Shown here one piece after another: positions 43,233-52,687 of a stretch of DNA of 64,000 bases. The stretch's first letter is position 1, and each line of letters opens with the position of its first letter. The notes beneath the pieces are model-generated. The model was given only the letters and a program-made list of their open reading frames with translations. It was not told the DNA's origin and ran no database searches. The translations under genes and the position numbers were made by a program. Source of the DNA: Janibacter sp. CX7 (GTDB taxonomy: Bacteria > Actinomycetota > Actinomycetes > Actinomycetales > Dermatophilaceae); the NCBI RefSeq assembly GCF_024362365.1, contig NZ_CP101464.1:2232001-2296000 (forward strand), in the 5' to 3' direction.

Positions 43233-45068
43233 TCACCGCCCGCCGGTGGCCACCCCGGTGAGCGCCGACAGCTCCTGCCACCGTCCGCCGGAGCGCTGGA
43301 AGACGCGCTCGCTCTTCGTGATGAGCACGACGTCGCGCTCGTCGCCGGTCGTCGTGACGCGGACGGCTCCGGGGCGCTCCGCCATCTCCTCGACCGCGCC
43401 GCCGACGTGCACGAGGTGAGGCTGGAGCACCGACTGCTTGTCACGTCGACCGATGACGGCCAAGGTGCTCTCGCCGACCCAGACGGCGTCGACCATCTCG
43501 ACGAGCGAGGCACCGATGCGGAAGGTCCGGGGCGAGGTCTTCAGCGGCAGGCCGTTGGCCTGGCGGACGACGCCGGCGACCTCGAGGATGCTGCCCGTGC
43601 CCGGGCTCTCCTCGGAGATCACCGCGATCCGACTGCCCTCCGGGGAGACGACCGCGGACCGCACGTAGCGACGCCCGAGCCACGGGGTCGGCACGTGCTT
43701 GGGCGCCGTTGCCGTGGCGTCGTCCGTGTCGGCCGTGGCGTTGATCCCCCACAGGCGACGGCCGGCCTCGCGGCCGAGGCCGGAGCCGCCGACCCACAGG
43801 ACACCGAAGTAGTCGTAGCAGGGACGGGTCAGGTCGGCGGCGAAGGGCGCGACGTCGACGTGCGTGCCGTCGTCGCGGTAGCGGGCGAGCTCGCGCCCGA
43901 GCCGGTCGACCACCGCGAGCTCCTTGCCGTCGGCCCGCAGCCCCATGCTCGGGGCGTCCGAGGGCACGGGCGCGAACTGCGTGGCGGCCGCCTCCATGTG
44001 CTGCGCCGACACCGACGAGAGCCGGTCGCCGACCCGCACGACCTTGGTCCCGGCGCGGGCGAGGATCTCCGGTTCGCCCTGGCTACGGTCGACGAAGCCG
44101 AGCTGCTCGGGCGACGTGAGCGCCCCGTCGATGCCGAGCTCGAGGGGGTTGCCCGAGAGGGTGATGACCACCTCGGTCACCTGCGGCAGCGACATGAGCG
44201 TGGCGACGAGCTGGGCGGCCAGCTGCTTGCGGGTCGTCTGGTCGTCGGCGACCGACTCCGAGTCGAGGTCCACCCGCGCGGCGCCCTCGCGCACCGGGAC
44301 CGCGTCGACGACGAGGCGCGCGCCGTTGTCCGTCGAGACCGCGTCCTCGAGGTACTCGGGCACGCGGCCGAGCTGGGCGCGCACGAGACGCGTGGCGAGC
44401 TGGTCCTGCGGGAACCAGCGCTGGTCGACGACGAGGGTGTTCCACCCGATCGCCGGGTAGTGGACGGGGAAGTCGCGGAAGATGTAGCCGACCTCCTGCT
44501 CCTGCAGCAGCCGGCCGAAGCCCTCGTCGAGCGTGTCGATGCGCCACTGCCCGTCCTCCCGGGTGACGCGGAACTCGAAGGTCTGCCAGAGGTTGGGCGG
44601 CGCGACCGAGTAGCGCCCCTCGCTGTCGATGACCGCCGCGACGTGCACCTTGAGCCGGTAGAGCCGCGGCGTCCCCTTGACCGCGCGCACGCGGGGCTCG
44701 GCGTCGTCGTAGATGACCGTGCTGCTGTCGGGGATCCACCCGCGCGCCATGTCGTCGGTCAGGTAGGAGCGGGTGATGTCGAGCCGCTCGCCGCTCGTCG
44801 CCCCGGCGTGGAGGAAGCCGAGGATGATCTCCTGCGGCGTGGCGCCGTCCTCGGGGCGGTTGGGGATGCGGTTGAGCGGCGCGGGCGGCTCACCGTCGAC
44901 GGCGAGGCCCGGTCGGATCGTCGGGTCGGAGCCGAGCCCGCAGCCGGCGAGCGCGCCGGCCGCCGCGATGCCGAGGAAGCCGCGCCGGGTGACGTCGCGT
45001 GACGTGCCGCCTCGTGACGTGCCGCCGCGACGGCTCGCACCGTCCGGCTCCCACCCGCGCGAGCTCAC
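43233..45068 (-). CDS. lpqB: LpqB-family lipoprotein
   Basis: The 611-residue lipoprotein begins with a Tat-like RRGFLG and lipobox LAGC (Cys about residue 43), then a GerMN domain and beta-propeller-like repeats. LpqB interacts with and modulates MtrAB in the envelope. Its GTG overlaps the mtrB stop (GTGA), so the three are one operon mtrA-mtrB-lpqB. Preceded by the CCCCCTTCG word in the intergenic space downstream. Confidence 0.92.
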   Translation of the reverse strand: MSSRGWEPDGASRRGGTSRGGTSRDVTRRGFLGIAAAGALAGCGLGSDPTIRPGLAVDGEPPAPLNRIPNRPEDGATPQEIILGFLHAGATSGERLDITRSYLTDDMARGWIPDSSTVIYDDAEPRVRAVKGTPRLYRLKVHVAAVIDSEGRYSVAPPNLWQTFEFRVTREDGQWRIDTLDEGFGRLLQEQEVGYIFRDFPVHYPAIGWNTLVVDQRWFPQDQLATRLVRAQLGRVPEYLEDAVSTDNGARLVVDAVPVREGAARVDLDSESVADDQTTRKQLAAQLVATLMSLPQVTEVVITLSGNPLELGIDGALTSPEQLGFVDRSQGEPEILARAGTKVVRVGDRLSSVSAQHMEAAATQFAPVPSDAPSMGLRADGKELAVVDRLGRELARYRDDGTHVDVAPFAADLTRPCYDYFGVLWVGGSGLGREAGRRLWGINATADTDDATATAPKHVPTPWLGRRYVRSAVVSPEGSRIAVISEESPGTGSILEVAGVVRQANGLPLKTSPRTFRIGASLVEMVDAVWVGESTLAVIGRRDKQSVLQPHLVHVGGAVEEMAERPGAVRVTTTGDERDVVLITKSERVFQRSGGRWQELSALTGVATGGR

Positions 45069-46789
45069 CGCGAGCTCCCCGGCAGGTCCCCCTCCCGGGG
45101 GGTCAGCGGCAGGGGCGAGGAGCTGAGCGGGCCGCCGGCGGAGCGGGGCACGGTCAGGCGGAAGCGGGATCCCTCACCGGTCTCTCCCCATGCCTGCAGC
45201 CACCCGTGGTGGAGCCGGGCGTCCTCGAGGGCGATGGCGAGGCCGAGGCCGGACCCGCCGGTCGTGCGGGTCCGGGCCGGGTCGGCGCGCCAGAAGCGGT
45301 TGAAGACGAGCGAGGCCTCGCCGGCCTTGAGCCCGACGCCGTGGTCCTCGACGAGCACCGCGGCCGCCTCGTCGTCGGCGTCGACCCAGATGTCGACGGG
45401 GCGGCCCTCGCCGTGCTCGATGGCATTGACCACGAGGTTGCGCAGGACGCGCTCGATGCGGCGCGCGTCGACCTCGGCGACGGCCGTCTGACCCGGGGAC
45501 TGGTGGACGGTGACCTCGCTCCCCCGGGCGTCGGCGATCGACGCCGTCGAGTCGACGACCCGGTCGACGATGGCGAAGAGGTCGACGGGGTCCTGCTCGA
45601 GCACCGCCGCACCCGCGTCGTAGCGGCTGATCTCGAGCAGGTCGGCGAGCAGCTCCTCGAAGCGGTCGAGCTCGTCGTGGAGGAGCTCCGCGGAGCGCCC
45701 GGCGACCGGGTCCATCTCGTCGCGCGAGGAGTGCAGCAGGTCGGCGGCCATGCGGATCGTCGTCAGCGGGGTGCGCAGCTCGTGCGAGACGTCGGAGACG
45801 AAGCGCTGCTGAACCCGGGAGAGGCCCTCGAGCTGGCGGATCTGGGTCTGGAGGTTGTCGGCCATGTCGTTGAAGGACTGACCGAGCAGGGCGAGGTCGT
45901 CGTGGCCGCGCGCGGACATGCGCTCGTTGAGGTGGCCGGAGGAGAGCCGCTCGGCGGCTGCCGCCGCCCGGCGCACCGGGGTGACGATCATGCTCGTCAC
46001 GATGTAGGCGATCGCGGAGACCAGGGCGATGAGGAAGAGCGCACCCAGGATGAAGGAGCGCGAGATCGTCGCGAGCGTCGACTGCTCCTGGTCCATCGGG
46101 TAGATGAGGTAGATGTCGTAGGGCCCGGCGCTCGGCACCTCGACCTGCGACCCGACGACGACCGCCGGCACGACGTCGGACCGGGGCTGCGCTCCGGGCA
46201 GCTCGGAGCCGACCCCGTCCTGGGGGGCGCGCTCGAGGTCGATGGTCATCGTCGACTGCCGGGAGGGGTCTGCGGAGACGGACTGGCGCAGCGAGCTCGG
46301 GATCGCCTCGAGCGAGACGTCGTCCGACTCCTCGCTGGGGATGCGCAGGTCCGTCGTGTTGTCGAGGCTGCGGGTGAAGACGACGTAGCGGCTGTCGTCA
46401 CCAGCCGGCGCCTTGAGCGTCGTGTTGACGACCGTGTTGGCGAAGACCGACAGCTCCGGCGCCGCGGGGGTCCCGGCATAGCTGTTGAAGCGCGACTGGG
46501 CGTCGTTGGTCAGGTCGCGCGACTCCGCCTGGGCGCGGTCGATCCGGTCGTCGACGAGGCCGTCGGCGATCGAGCGGTACATCGTCAGGCTGATGATCGA
46601 GACGACGACGAGACCGAGGATGAGGGTGCTTGTGACGACACGGAAGCGCAGCGAGCGCCGCCACAGGTCGACGAGTGCGCGCACCCACCGGACCAGCCAC
46701 CACTCGCGGGGACGGTCGTCCTCGCCGGTCGCCCCGTCGCTGACCGACTCCTGGGCCCCGGCGTCCTCGGTCTCGAGGGCCGAGGTCAT
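45065..46789 (-). CDS. mtrB: MtrB sensor histidine kinase
   Basis: The 574-residue kinase has two membrane helices (about 44-65 and 235-260) around a ~170-residue sensor region, a HAMP domain, the phospho-acceptor motif FVSDVSHELRTPL (His about 338) and the ATPase boxes N (NLVVNAIEHG) and G (GGSGLGLAIALE). It phosphorylates MtrA to control cell-wall and division genes. It starts 2 nt after mtrA ends. Confidence 0.94.
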   Translation of the reverse strand: MTSALETEDAGAQESVSDGATGEDDRPREWWLVRWVRALVDLWRRSLRFRVVTSTLILGLVVVSIISLTMYRSIADGLVDDRIDRAQAESRDLTNDAQSRFNSYAGTPAAPELSVFANTVVNTTLKAPAGDDSRYVVFTRSLDNTTDLRIPSEESDDVSLEAIPSSLRQSVSADPSRQSTMTIDLERAPQDGVGSELPGAQPRSDVVPAVVVGSQVEVPSAGPYDIYLIYPMDQEQSTLATISRSFILGALFLIALVSAIAYIVTSMIVTPVRRAAAAAERLSSGHLNERMSARGHDDLALLGQSFNDMADNLQTQIRQLEGLSRVQQRFVSDVSHELRTPLTTIRMAADLLHSSRDEMDPVAGRSAELLHDELDRFEELLADLLEISRYDAGAAVLEQDPVDLFAIVDRVVDSTASIADARGSEVTVHQSPGQTAVAEVDARRIERVLRNLVVNAIEHGEGRPVDIWVDADDEAAAVLVEDHGVGLKAGEASLVFNRFWRADPARTRTTGGSGLGLAIALEDARLHHGWLQAWGETGEGSRFRLTVPRSAGGPLSSSPLPLTPREGDLPGSSR

Positions 46790-46791
46790 CG

Positions 46792-47469
46792 TCAGGACGG
46801 CCCTGCCTTGTAGCCGACGCCGCGGACGGTGACGACGATCTGGGGGTTCTCGGGGTCGTGCTCGATCTTCGAGCGGAGGCGCTGGACGTGGACGTTGACC
46901 AGCCGGGTGTCGCCGGCGTGCCGGTAGCCCCACACCTGCTCGAGGAGGACCTCACGGCTGAAGACCTGCCACGGCTTGCGGGCGAGGGCGACGAGCAGGT
47001 CGAACTCGAGCGGGGTCAGGCCGAGGGCCTGCTCGCCCCGCTTGACGGAGTGGCCTGCGACGTCGATCGTCAGGTCGCCGATCGTCAGGCGCTCCGGCTC
47101 CGGCTCGTCGCCCCGGCGCAGCCGCGCACGCAGGCGGGCGATGAGCTCCTGCGGCTTGAAGGGCTTGACGATGTAGTCGTCGGCACCCGACTCGAGGCCG
47201 ACGACGACGTCGACGGTGTCGGTGCGGGCGGTGAGCATGACGATCGGCACGCCCGACTCCTGGCGCAGGCGGCGGCAGATCTCGATGCCGTCCATCCCGG
47301 GGAGCATGACGTCGAGCAGGACGAGGTCGGGTCGCGTCTCGTGGAAGGCGTCGATGGCCCGGGCGCCGTCGGCGACGTGCGCCACGTCGAGACCCTCCTT
47401 GCGCAGGACGATCCCGAGCATCTCCGCCAGCGCCTGGTCGTCGTCGACGACGAGGACACGTCCCTTCAC
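46792..47469 (-). CDS. mtrA: MtrA response regulator
   Basis: The 225-residue OmpR-type regulator has phospho-acceptor Asp53 (LLDVMLPGMDG), Lys102-type switch (VKPFKPQEL) and a winged-helix with DTRLVNVHVQRLRSKIE. Near identity of these motifs to MtrA supports the name. GTG start. First gene of the mtrA-mtrB-lpqB operon, divergent from the guanidine riboswitch and SMR pair. Confidence 0.95.
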   Translation of the reverse strand: MKGRVLVVDDDQALAEMLGIVLRKEGLDVAHVADGARAIDAFHETRPDLVLLDVMLPGMDGIEICRRLRQESGVPIVMLTARTDTVDVVVGLESGADDYIVKPFKPQELIARLRARLRRGDEPEPERLTIGDLTIDVAGHSVKRGEQALGLTPLEFDLLVALARKPWQVFSREVLLEQVWGYRHAGDTRLVNVHVQRLRSKIEHDPENPQIVVTVRGVGYKAGPS

Positions 47470-47580
47470 GGTCTTGCCTTCCCACGGGGTGTGCAACTGC
47501 CCGCTCATCATCACACAGGGACGGTGCGACACCCGGGAGACACCGCGGTTACGCTGGGTGACGAGGCCCCGGTCCGGGGC

Positions 47581-47638
47581 CTGCGGACGAGGGAGCCGTA
47601 CCCGCACCACGACAAGACGGACTCATCGGAGGAGTCCC
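47581..47638 (+). promoter_or_regulatory. Guanidine-III (mini-ykkC-III) riboswitch with ribosome-site hairpin
   Basis: The aptamer contains the invariant blocks GGACGAGG (47585-47592), GCCGTACCCG (47595-47604) and GACAAGACGG (47611-47620) of the guanidine-III class. P1 pairs TGCGG (47582-47586) with CCGCA (47602-47606); P2 pairs GAG-CCGT (47593-47599) with ACGG-A-CTC (47617-47624). GGACTC (47619-47624) can instead pair with GAGTCC (47632-47637), which hides the GGAGGAG ribosome site. Ligand binding should keep CTC in P2 and free the site, a translational ON switch for the guanidinium exporter next to it. Confidence 0.92.
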
Positions 47639-47953
47639 ATGTCCTGGATCGTGCTCATCGTCTCGGGGATGCTCGAGGCCGTCTGGGCGGCAGCCCTGTC
47701 CGCGTCGCACGGCTTCACCCGCCTGCGCCCCACCCTGCTCTTCGCCGCGGCGCTCGTCGCCAGCATGGCCGGACTGGCCTGGGCGATGACGACCATCCCG
47801 ACCGGCACGGCCTATGCGGTGTGGGTCGGCATCGGCGCCAGCCTCACCGTCGTGTGGTCCATGGCGAAGGGGGACGAGGTCGCCTCCCGCAGCCGGATCG
47901 CCCTCGTCGTCCTGCTCGTCGCCTGCGTCGCGGGCCTGAAGGCGGTGTCCTGA
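47639..47953 (+). CDS. Gdx-type SMR guanidinium exporter, subunit 1
   Basis: The 104-residue protein has four membrane helices, the proton-coupling Glu13 in GMLEAVWA and the Gdx-like segment WAMTTIPTGTAYAVWVGIGA. Gdx proteins export guanidinium in exchange for protons, in contrast with drug-exporting Qac relatives. Placement immediately behind a guanidine riboswitch confirms the role. Paired with the next gene, probably a heterodimer. Confidence 0.9.
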   Translation: MSWIVLIVSGMLEAVWAAALSASHGFTRLRPTLLFAAALVASMAGLAWAMTTIPTGTAYAVWVGIGASLTVVWSMAKGDEVASRSRIALVVLLVACVAGLKAVS

Positions 47954-47954
47954 C

Positions 47955-48299
47955 ATGCCCTGGGTCCTGCTCCTCGTCAGTGCCGTCCTCGAGGCCGTGT
48001 GGGCGACCGCTCTGGGCCGCTCCGCAGGCCTCACCGACCCCGTGCCGACGATCGTCTTCCTCGTCGCCCTCGCCCTGAGCATGGGCGGCCTCGCCCTCGC
48101 CGTGCGCACGATCCCGATCGGCACGGGCTATGCCATCTGGACCGGTGTCGGCGCCGCCCTCACCGTCGTGTGGGCGATGGCGACCGGCGCCGAGCCCTGG
48201 TCGCCGGTCAAGGCACTGCTCATCGCGGGCATCGTCGCGGCCGTCGTGGGACTCAAGCTCCTCCCTTCGCCCGACCCCGACGACGACGCATCTGCCTAA
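47955..48299 (+). CDS. Gdx-type SMR guanidinium exporter, subunit 2
   Basis: The 114-residue protein has four helices, Glu13 in AVLEAVWA and AVRTIPIGTGYAIWTGVGAA. It starts one base after the first SMR gene ends, so both are coupled. Tandem SMR genes usually encode subunits with opposite membrane orientation. A charged tail (PSPDPDDDASA) extends beyond the last helix. Confidence 0.9.
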   Translation: MPWVLLLVSAVLEAVWATALGRSAGLTDPVPTIVFLVALALSMGGLALAVRTIPIGTGYAIWTGVGAALTVVWAMATGAEPWSPVKALLIAGIVAAVVGLKLLPSPDPDDDASA

Positions 48300-48309
48300 G
48301 GTCGTGCGG

Positions 48310-49281
48310 GTGAGCACTCTCCCCGTCCCGATCAGCCTGCTCGACCGCTCGCGCACCCGCGCCGGCGACGACGCGGGGACCGCTCTGCACGACACGGTGG
48401 CGCGGGCGCGGCGGGCCGAGGAGCTCGGCTACCGCCGCATCTGGGTGGCCGAGCACCACGCCGTCCCCGGCATCGCCAGTGGCAGCCCGCCGCTGCTCAT
48501 GGCGACGATCGCGGCCCGCACCGAGCGGATCCGGGTGGGCTCCGCCGGGGTCATGCTGCCCAACCACCGACCGATCGTCGTGGCCGAGCAGGCGAAGATG
48601 CTCGCGGCCCTCCACCCCGGCCGCATCGACCTCGGCGTGGGCCGGTCGCTCGGCTTCACCGCGCCCGTGCGCGATGCGCTCGGCGTGCACGACTACGGGC
48701 CGGAGCACTTCGCCCGCGCCCTCGAGGAGCTCACCGCCCTGCTCGCGGGCACCGCGCCCGTCACGGCCATGCCGAAGGGAGTGCCCGCTCCCCCGGTCCT
48801 GGTGCTGGCAACCGGCTCCGGGCTGACCGTCGCGGCCCGCCTCGGGCTGCCGGTGGTCGTCGGTGGCCCCCTCCTGCGCGGCGACCTCGGTCCCCTCGAG
48901 GACTACCGCGCGGGCTTCCGCCCGCAGCGCCCCGGCGACGCCCCGAGCGTGCTCGTCAGCGTCGACGTCCTCGTCGCCGACACCCGCGAGCGGGCCCGCG
49001 AGCTGGCGATGCCGGAGGCCTGGGCCATGGTGGAGTCACGGACGACAGGTGCCTTCCCTCCCCTTCGTCCCGAGCCGGCGATGCGCCTCACCGCCCGCCA
49101 GCAGGCCCGGGTCGAGGAGCACCTCGCCGCCACGGTCCACGGCACGAGCGAGGACGTCGCCGAGCAGCTCACCGGCCTCGTCGAGCGCACCGGCGCCGAC
49201 GAGCTCGTCGTCTTCGCCTCCACCCACGACCGCGCCGCCCTCGCCGACAGCGACGCCGCCCTCGCCTCCCTCCACCCCTGA
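48310..49281 (+). CDS. LLM-class flavin-dependent oxidoreductase
   Basis: The 323-residue TIM-barrel protein has RIWVAEHHAVPGIASGSPPLLMATIAARTERIRVGSAGVMLPNH-type motifs (quoted here only in part: WVAEHHAVPGIASGSPP and GSAGVMLPNH) and LGVGRSLGF, as in luciferase-like monooxygenases. Members use FMN or F420. Because fbiA is in the window the organism probably makes F420, but cofactor use is not readable here. It could belong to the guanidine unit (10 bp gap), perhaps in guanidine or amine metabolism; this is speculative. GTG start. Confidence 0.85.
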   Translation: MSTLPVPISLLDRSRTRAGDDAGTALHDTVARARRAEELGYRRIWVAEHHAVPGIASGSPPLLMATIAARTERIRVGSAGVMLPNHRPIVVAEQAKMLAALHPGRIDLGVGRSLGFTAPVRDALGVHDYGPEHFARALEELTALLAGTAPVTAMPKGVPAPPVLVLATGSGLTVAARLGLPVVVGGPLLRGDLGPLEDYRAGFRPQRPGDAPSVLVSVDVLVADTRERARELAMPEAWAMVESRTTGAFPPLRPEPAMRLTARQQARVEEHLAATVHGTSEDVAEQLTGLVERTGADELVVFASTHDRAALADSDAALASLHP

Positions 49282-49348
49282 GCGGCCGGGGCTCCGAGGC
49301 TCCTACGTCGCACCTCAGCCACCGGGGAAGCGTCGGGGACGCAGCGAG

Positions 49349-49460
49349 GTCCGGAGACCATGGCGGCGCGACTCAAGGAAAAGCCCGGATCCAGCACCTC
49401 TCAGGACGAGCGAGTGCAAGGGTCCGGGCTTTTCCCCAGCGCCGCCGTGGTCCTCCGGAC
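49349..49460. other. Nested 112-nt hairpin element A
   Basis: Outer arms 49349-49369 and 49439-49460 pair almost fully (GTCCGGA, ACCA, GGCGGCGC blocks with one small bulge). Inner arms 49377-49392 and 49420-49435 (GGAAAAGCCCGGATCC type) pair with one mismatch. The central loop 49394-49417 can still pair GCAC/GTGC. GACTCA (49370-49375) joins outer and inner stems. Located between the convergent LLM and ahcY genes, it can act as terminator, but its architecture equals that of element B at 63816-63927. Confidence 0.7.
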
Positions 49461-49499
49461 CGCGCGACGACAGGCGAGCGGTGGGCTCACCGCGAAGAG

Positions 49500-50945
<1,446 letters not shown>

Positions 50946-50980
50946 GCGTACTCCTGTGACAGGTGTGGGATCGGACCCGG

Positions 50981-51004
50981 CGCGACCCTTCTGGGTCTGT
51001 CGCG
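50981..51004 (-). promoter_or_regulatory. Hairpin in the ahcY leader
   Basis: CGCGA and CCC pair with GGG and TCGCG around an AGAA loop, about 40 nt before the ATG. It may shape the 5' leader of ahcY mRNA. I cannot match it to the SAH, SAM-II or SAM-IV riboswitch consensus. Regulation is unproven. Confidence 0.35.
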
Positions 51005-51080
51005 GGGTATCACCCACGCCGGCACCCGCCAGTGTAGGCGGCGTGACCGTCGACGACGGCCCCCGGGGAGCCCAGCGGGG

Positions 51081-51130
51081 TGGGTCGAAGAAGAATCGCC
51101 CGCATCTCCGGGCGCTTCTTCTTCGACCCA
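51081..51130. terminator. Strong hairpin terminator
   Basis: TGGGTCGAAGAAGAA (51081-51095) is complementary to 51116-51130, and CGCCCG/CGGGCG extends the stem to 51102/51109. It terminates the GNAT gene at 51143 upstream of ahcY. Confidence 0.9.
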
Positions 51131-51142
51131 TCGCCACGCCGC

Positions 51143-51655
51143 TCAGACCCCTCGAACCATGCGCAGGTCGTCGGCCCCGACCGTGTCGTCGTGCTGCGTC
51201 ACGCCGTCCGGCGCGAAGCCCACCTTGCGGTAGAAGGAGATGGCCCGCTCGTTGCCCACGAGGACCCACAGGTGAGCGGCCTGCGCGTCCGGGAGGGCCG
51301 CTGCCACGAGCACCTGGGCGACGCCTCGTCCGTGGTGCTCCGCAGCGACGTAGAGGGACCACAGCTCGACGGGTGTGGGGGGCGACGCATCACGTGGGAG
51401 CCCGACGGTGGCCCAGCCGATCGGCGCACCTGCCCGGTCGTGCGCGACCAGGGTCCGGCCCCCTTCGCGCGAGACACCCGACTCCTCGTGGGCCCGGGCC
51501 CGCTCCTGCCACCGGTGCACGTTGCTCGCGTCGTCCCGCGCGGCAAGGACCGCAGCGGGCAGCAGACCCGCGTAGGTGGAGCGCCACAGGGCGTTGTGCA
51601 GCCGGCCGAGGACGGCGGCATCGTCGAGCACGAGGGGAGCGATGGTGGTGACCAT
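51143..51655 (-). CDS. GNAT acetyltransferase
   Basis: The 170-residue protein has [24 protein letters not shown] (about 93-116), the acetyl-CoA-binding motif, and a C-terminal [14 protein letters not shown] block as in RimI/PhnO-like acetyltransferases. The substrate is unknown. It is coupled (ATGA) to the DUF808 gene. Confidence 0.85.
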   Translation of the reverse strand: MVTTIAPLVLDDAAVLGRLHNALWRSTYAGLLPAAVLAARDDASNVHRWQERARAHEESGVSREGGRTLVAHDRAGAPIGWATVGLPRDASPPTPVELWSLYVAAEHHGRGVAQVLVAAALPDAQAAHLWVLVGNERAISFYRKVGFAPDGVTQHDDTVGADDLRMVRGV

Positions 51656-52617
51656 CAGTGGGCCCCGGCGACCTCCCCTTCGTCCTTGCCGAAGGGGAGC
51701 ACGTGCATGACCGCGACGACGATCGCGCCGACGACCAGGCCGAGGATCGCGGAGGCGACAGTGTTGGTCAGCCAGCCGAGGACGCCGCCCAGGGCGCCGG
51801 TCGCGTGGTGGACCTGCTCCTCGAGGTGGTGGACGAACTCGTACGGCTGCGGCAGCCAGCCGGTCTCCTCGAGGCCGACGAGGATGATGTGGCCACCGAC
51901 CCAGAGCATCGCGGCGACGCCGACGACGGACAGCACGGTGAGCAGCTTGGGCATGCCGGCGACCAGGCCCTGGCCGATGGTCTGCGACAGACCGGACTCG
52001 CGCTTCGACAGGGCCAGGCCGATGTCGTCCATCTTCACGATGAGGCCGACCGTCCCGTAGACGACGAGCGTGATGACGATGGCGACGACGAGCATCACCG
52101 CGAGCAGGTACCAGAAGGAGTCGTCGAGTCCCTCGTCGAGCACGGCCTTGAGCGAGATGACCATGATCTCGGCGGAGAGGATGAAGTCGGTCGTCACCGC
52201 GCCCTTGACGATCGCGTCCTCGTCGCCGACCTGCTCCTCGTCACCGGCGTGGTGGCCGTGCCCAGACACCTTCTCCCAGATCTTCTCGGCTCCCTCGAAG
52301 CACAGGTAGGTGCCGCCGAGCATGAGCAGCGGCGACAGCGCCCACGGTAGGAAGGCGTTGAGCAGCAGGATCGCCGGGACGATGAAGAGGAGCTTGTTGC
52401 GCAGCGACCCGATGGTGATCCGCTTGATGATCGGGAGCTCACGCTTGGGGTCGAGCCCCTCGACGTAGCGCGGGGTCACGGCAGTGTCGTCGACGACGAC
52501 TCCTGCCGCCTTGACGCTCGCGCGCCCGGAGGCGGCCGCGACGTCGTCGATCGAGGCCGCCGCTGCGCGGGCGAGCACGGAGATGTCGTCGAGGAGCGCG
52601 AAGAGGCCGCCGCTCAT
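51655..52617 (-). CDS. DUF808-family inner membrane protein (YedI-like)
   Basis: The 320-residue protein has several membrane segments and the conserved start SGGLFALLDDISVLARAAAASIDDVAAASGRA (cited in part), KAAGVVVDDTAVTPRYVEG and GAEKIWEK typical of DUF808/YedI. Function is unknown. The ATG at 52617 is chosen from the conserved N-terminus. Confidence 0.85.
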   Translation of the reverse strand: MSGGLFALLDDISVLARAAAASIDDVAAASGRASVKAAGVVVDDTAVTPRYVEGLDPKRELPIIKRITIGSLRNKLLFIVPAILLLNAFLPWALSPLLMLGGTYLCFEGAEKIWEKVSGHGHHAGDEEQVGDEDAIVKGAVTTDFILSAEIMVISLKAVLDEGLDDSFWYLLAVMLVVAIVITLVVYGTVGLIVKMDDIGLALSKRESGLSQTIGQGLVAGMPKLLTVLSVVGVAAMLWVGGHIILVGLEETGWLPQPYEFVHHLEEQVHHATGALGGVLGWLTNTVASAILGLVVGAIVVAVMHVLPFGKDEGEVAGAH

Positions 52618-52687
52618 CGCAGGGGCCCGGTGGTTTCGTGGGTCGTCAGCACGGGGACAGCGTATGGGAGCAGGGCGGCCCGTGCGC

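Noticed and set aside
50946..51060. SAH or SAM riboswitch before ahcY
   Set aside because: Hairpin present, but the conserved SAH (GAGGAGCGCUGC type) or SAM-II/IV blocks are not found.
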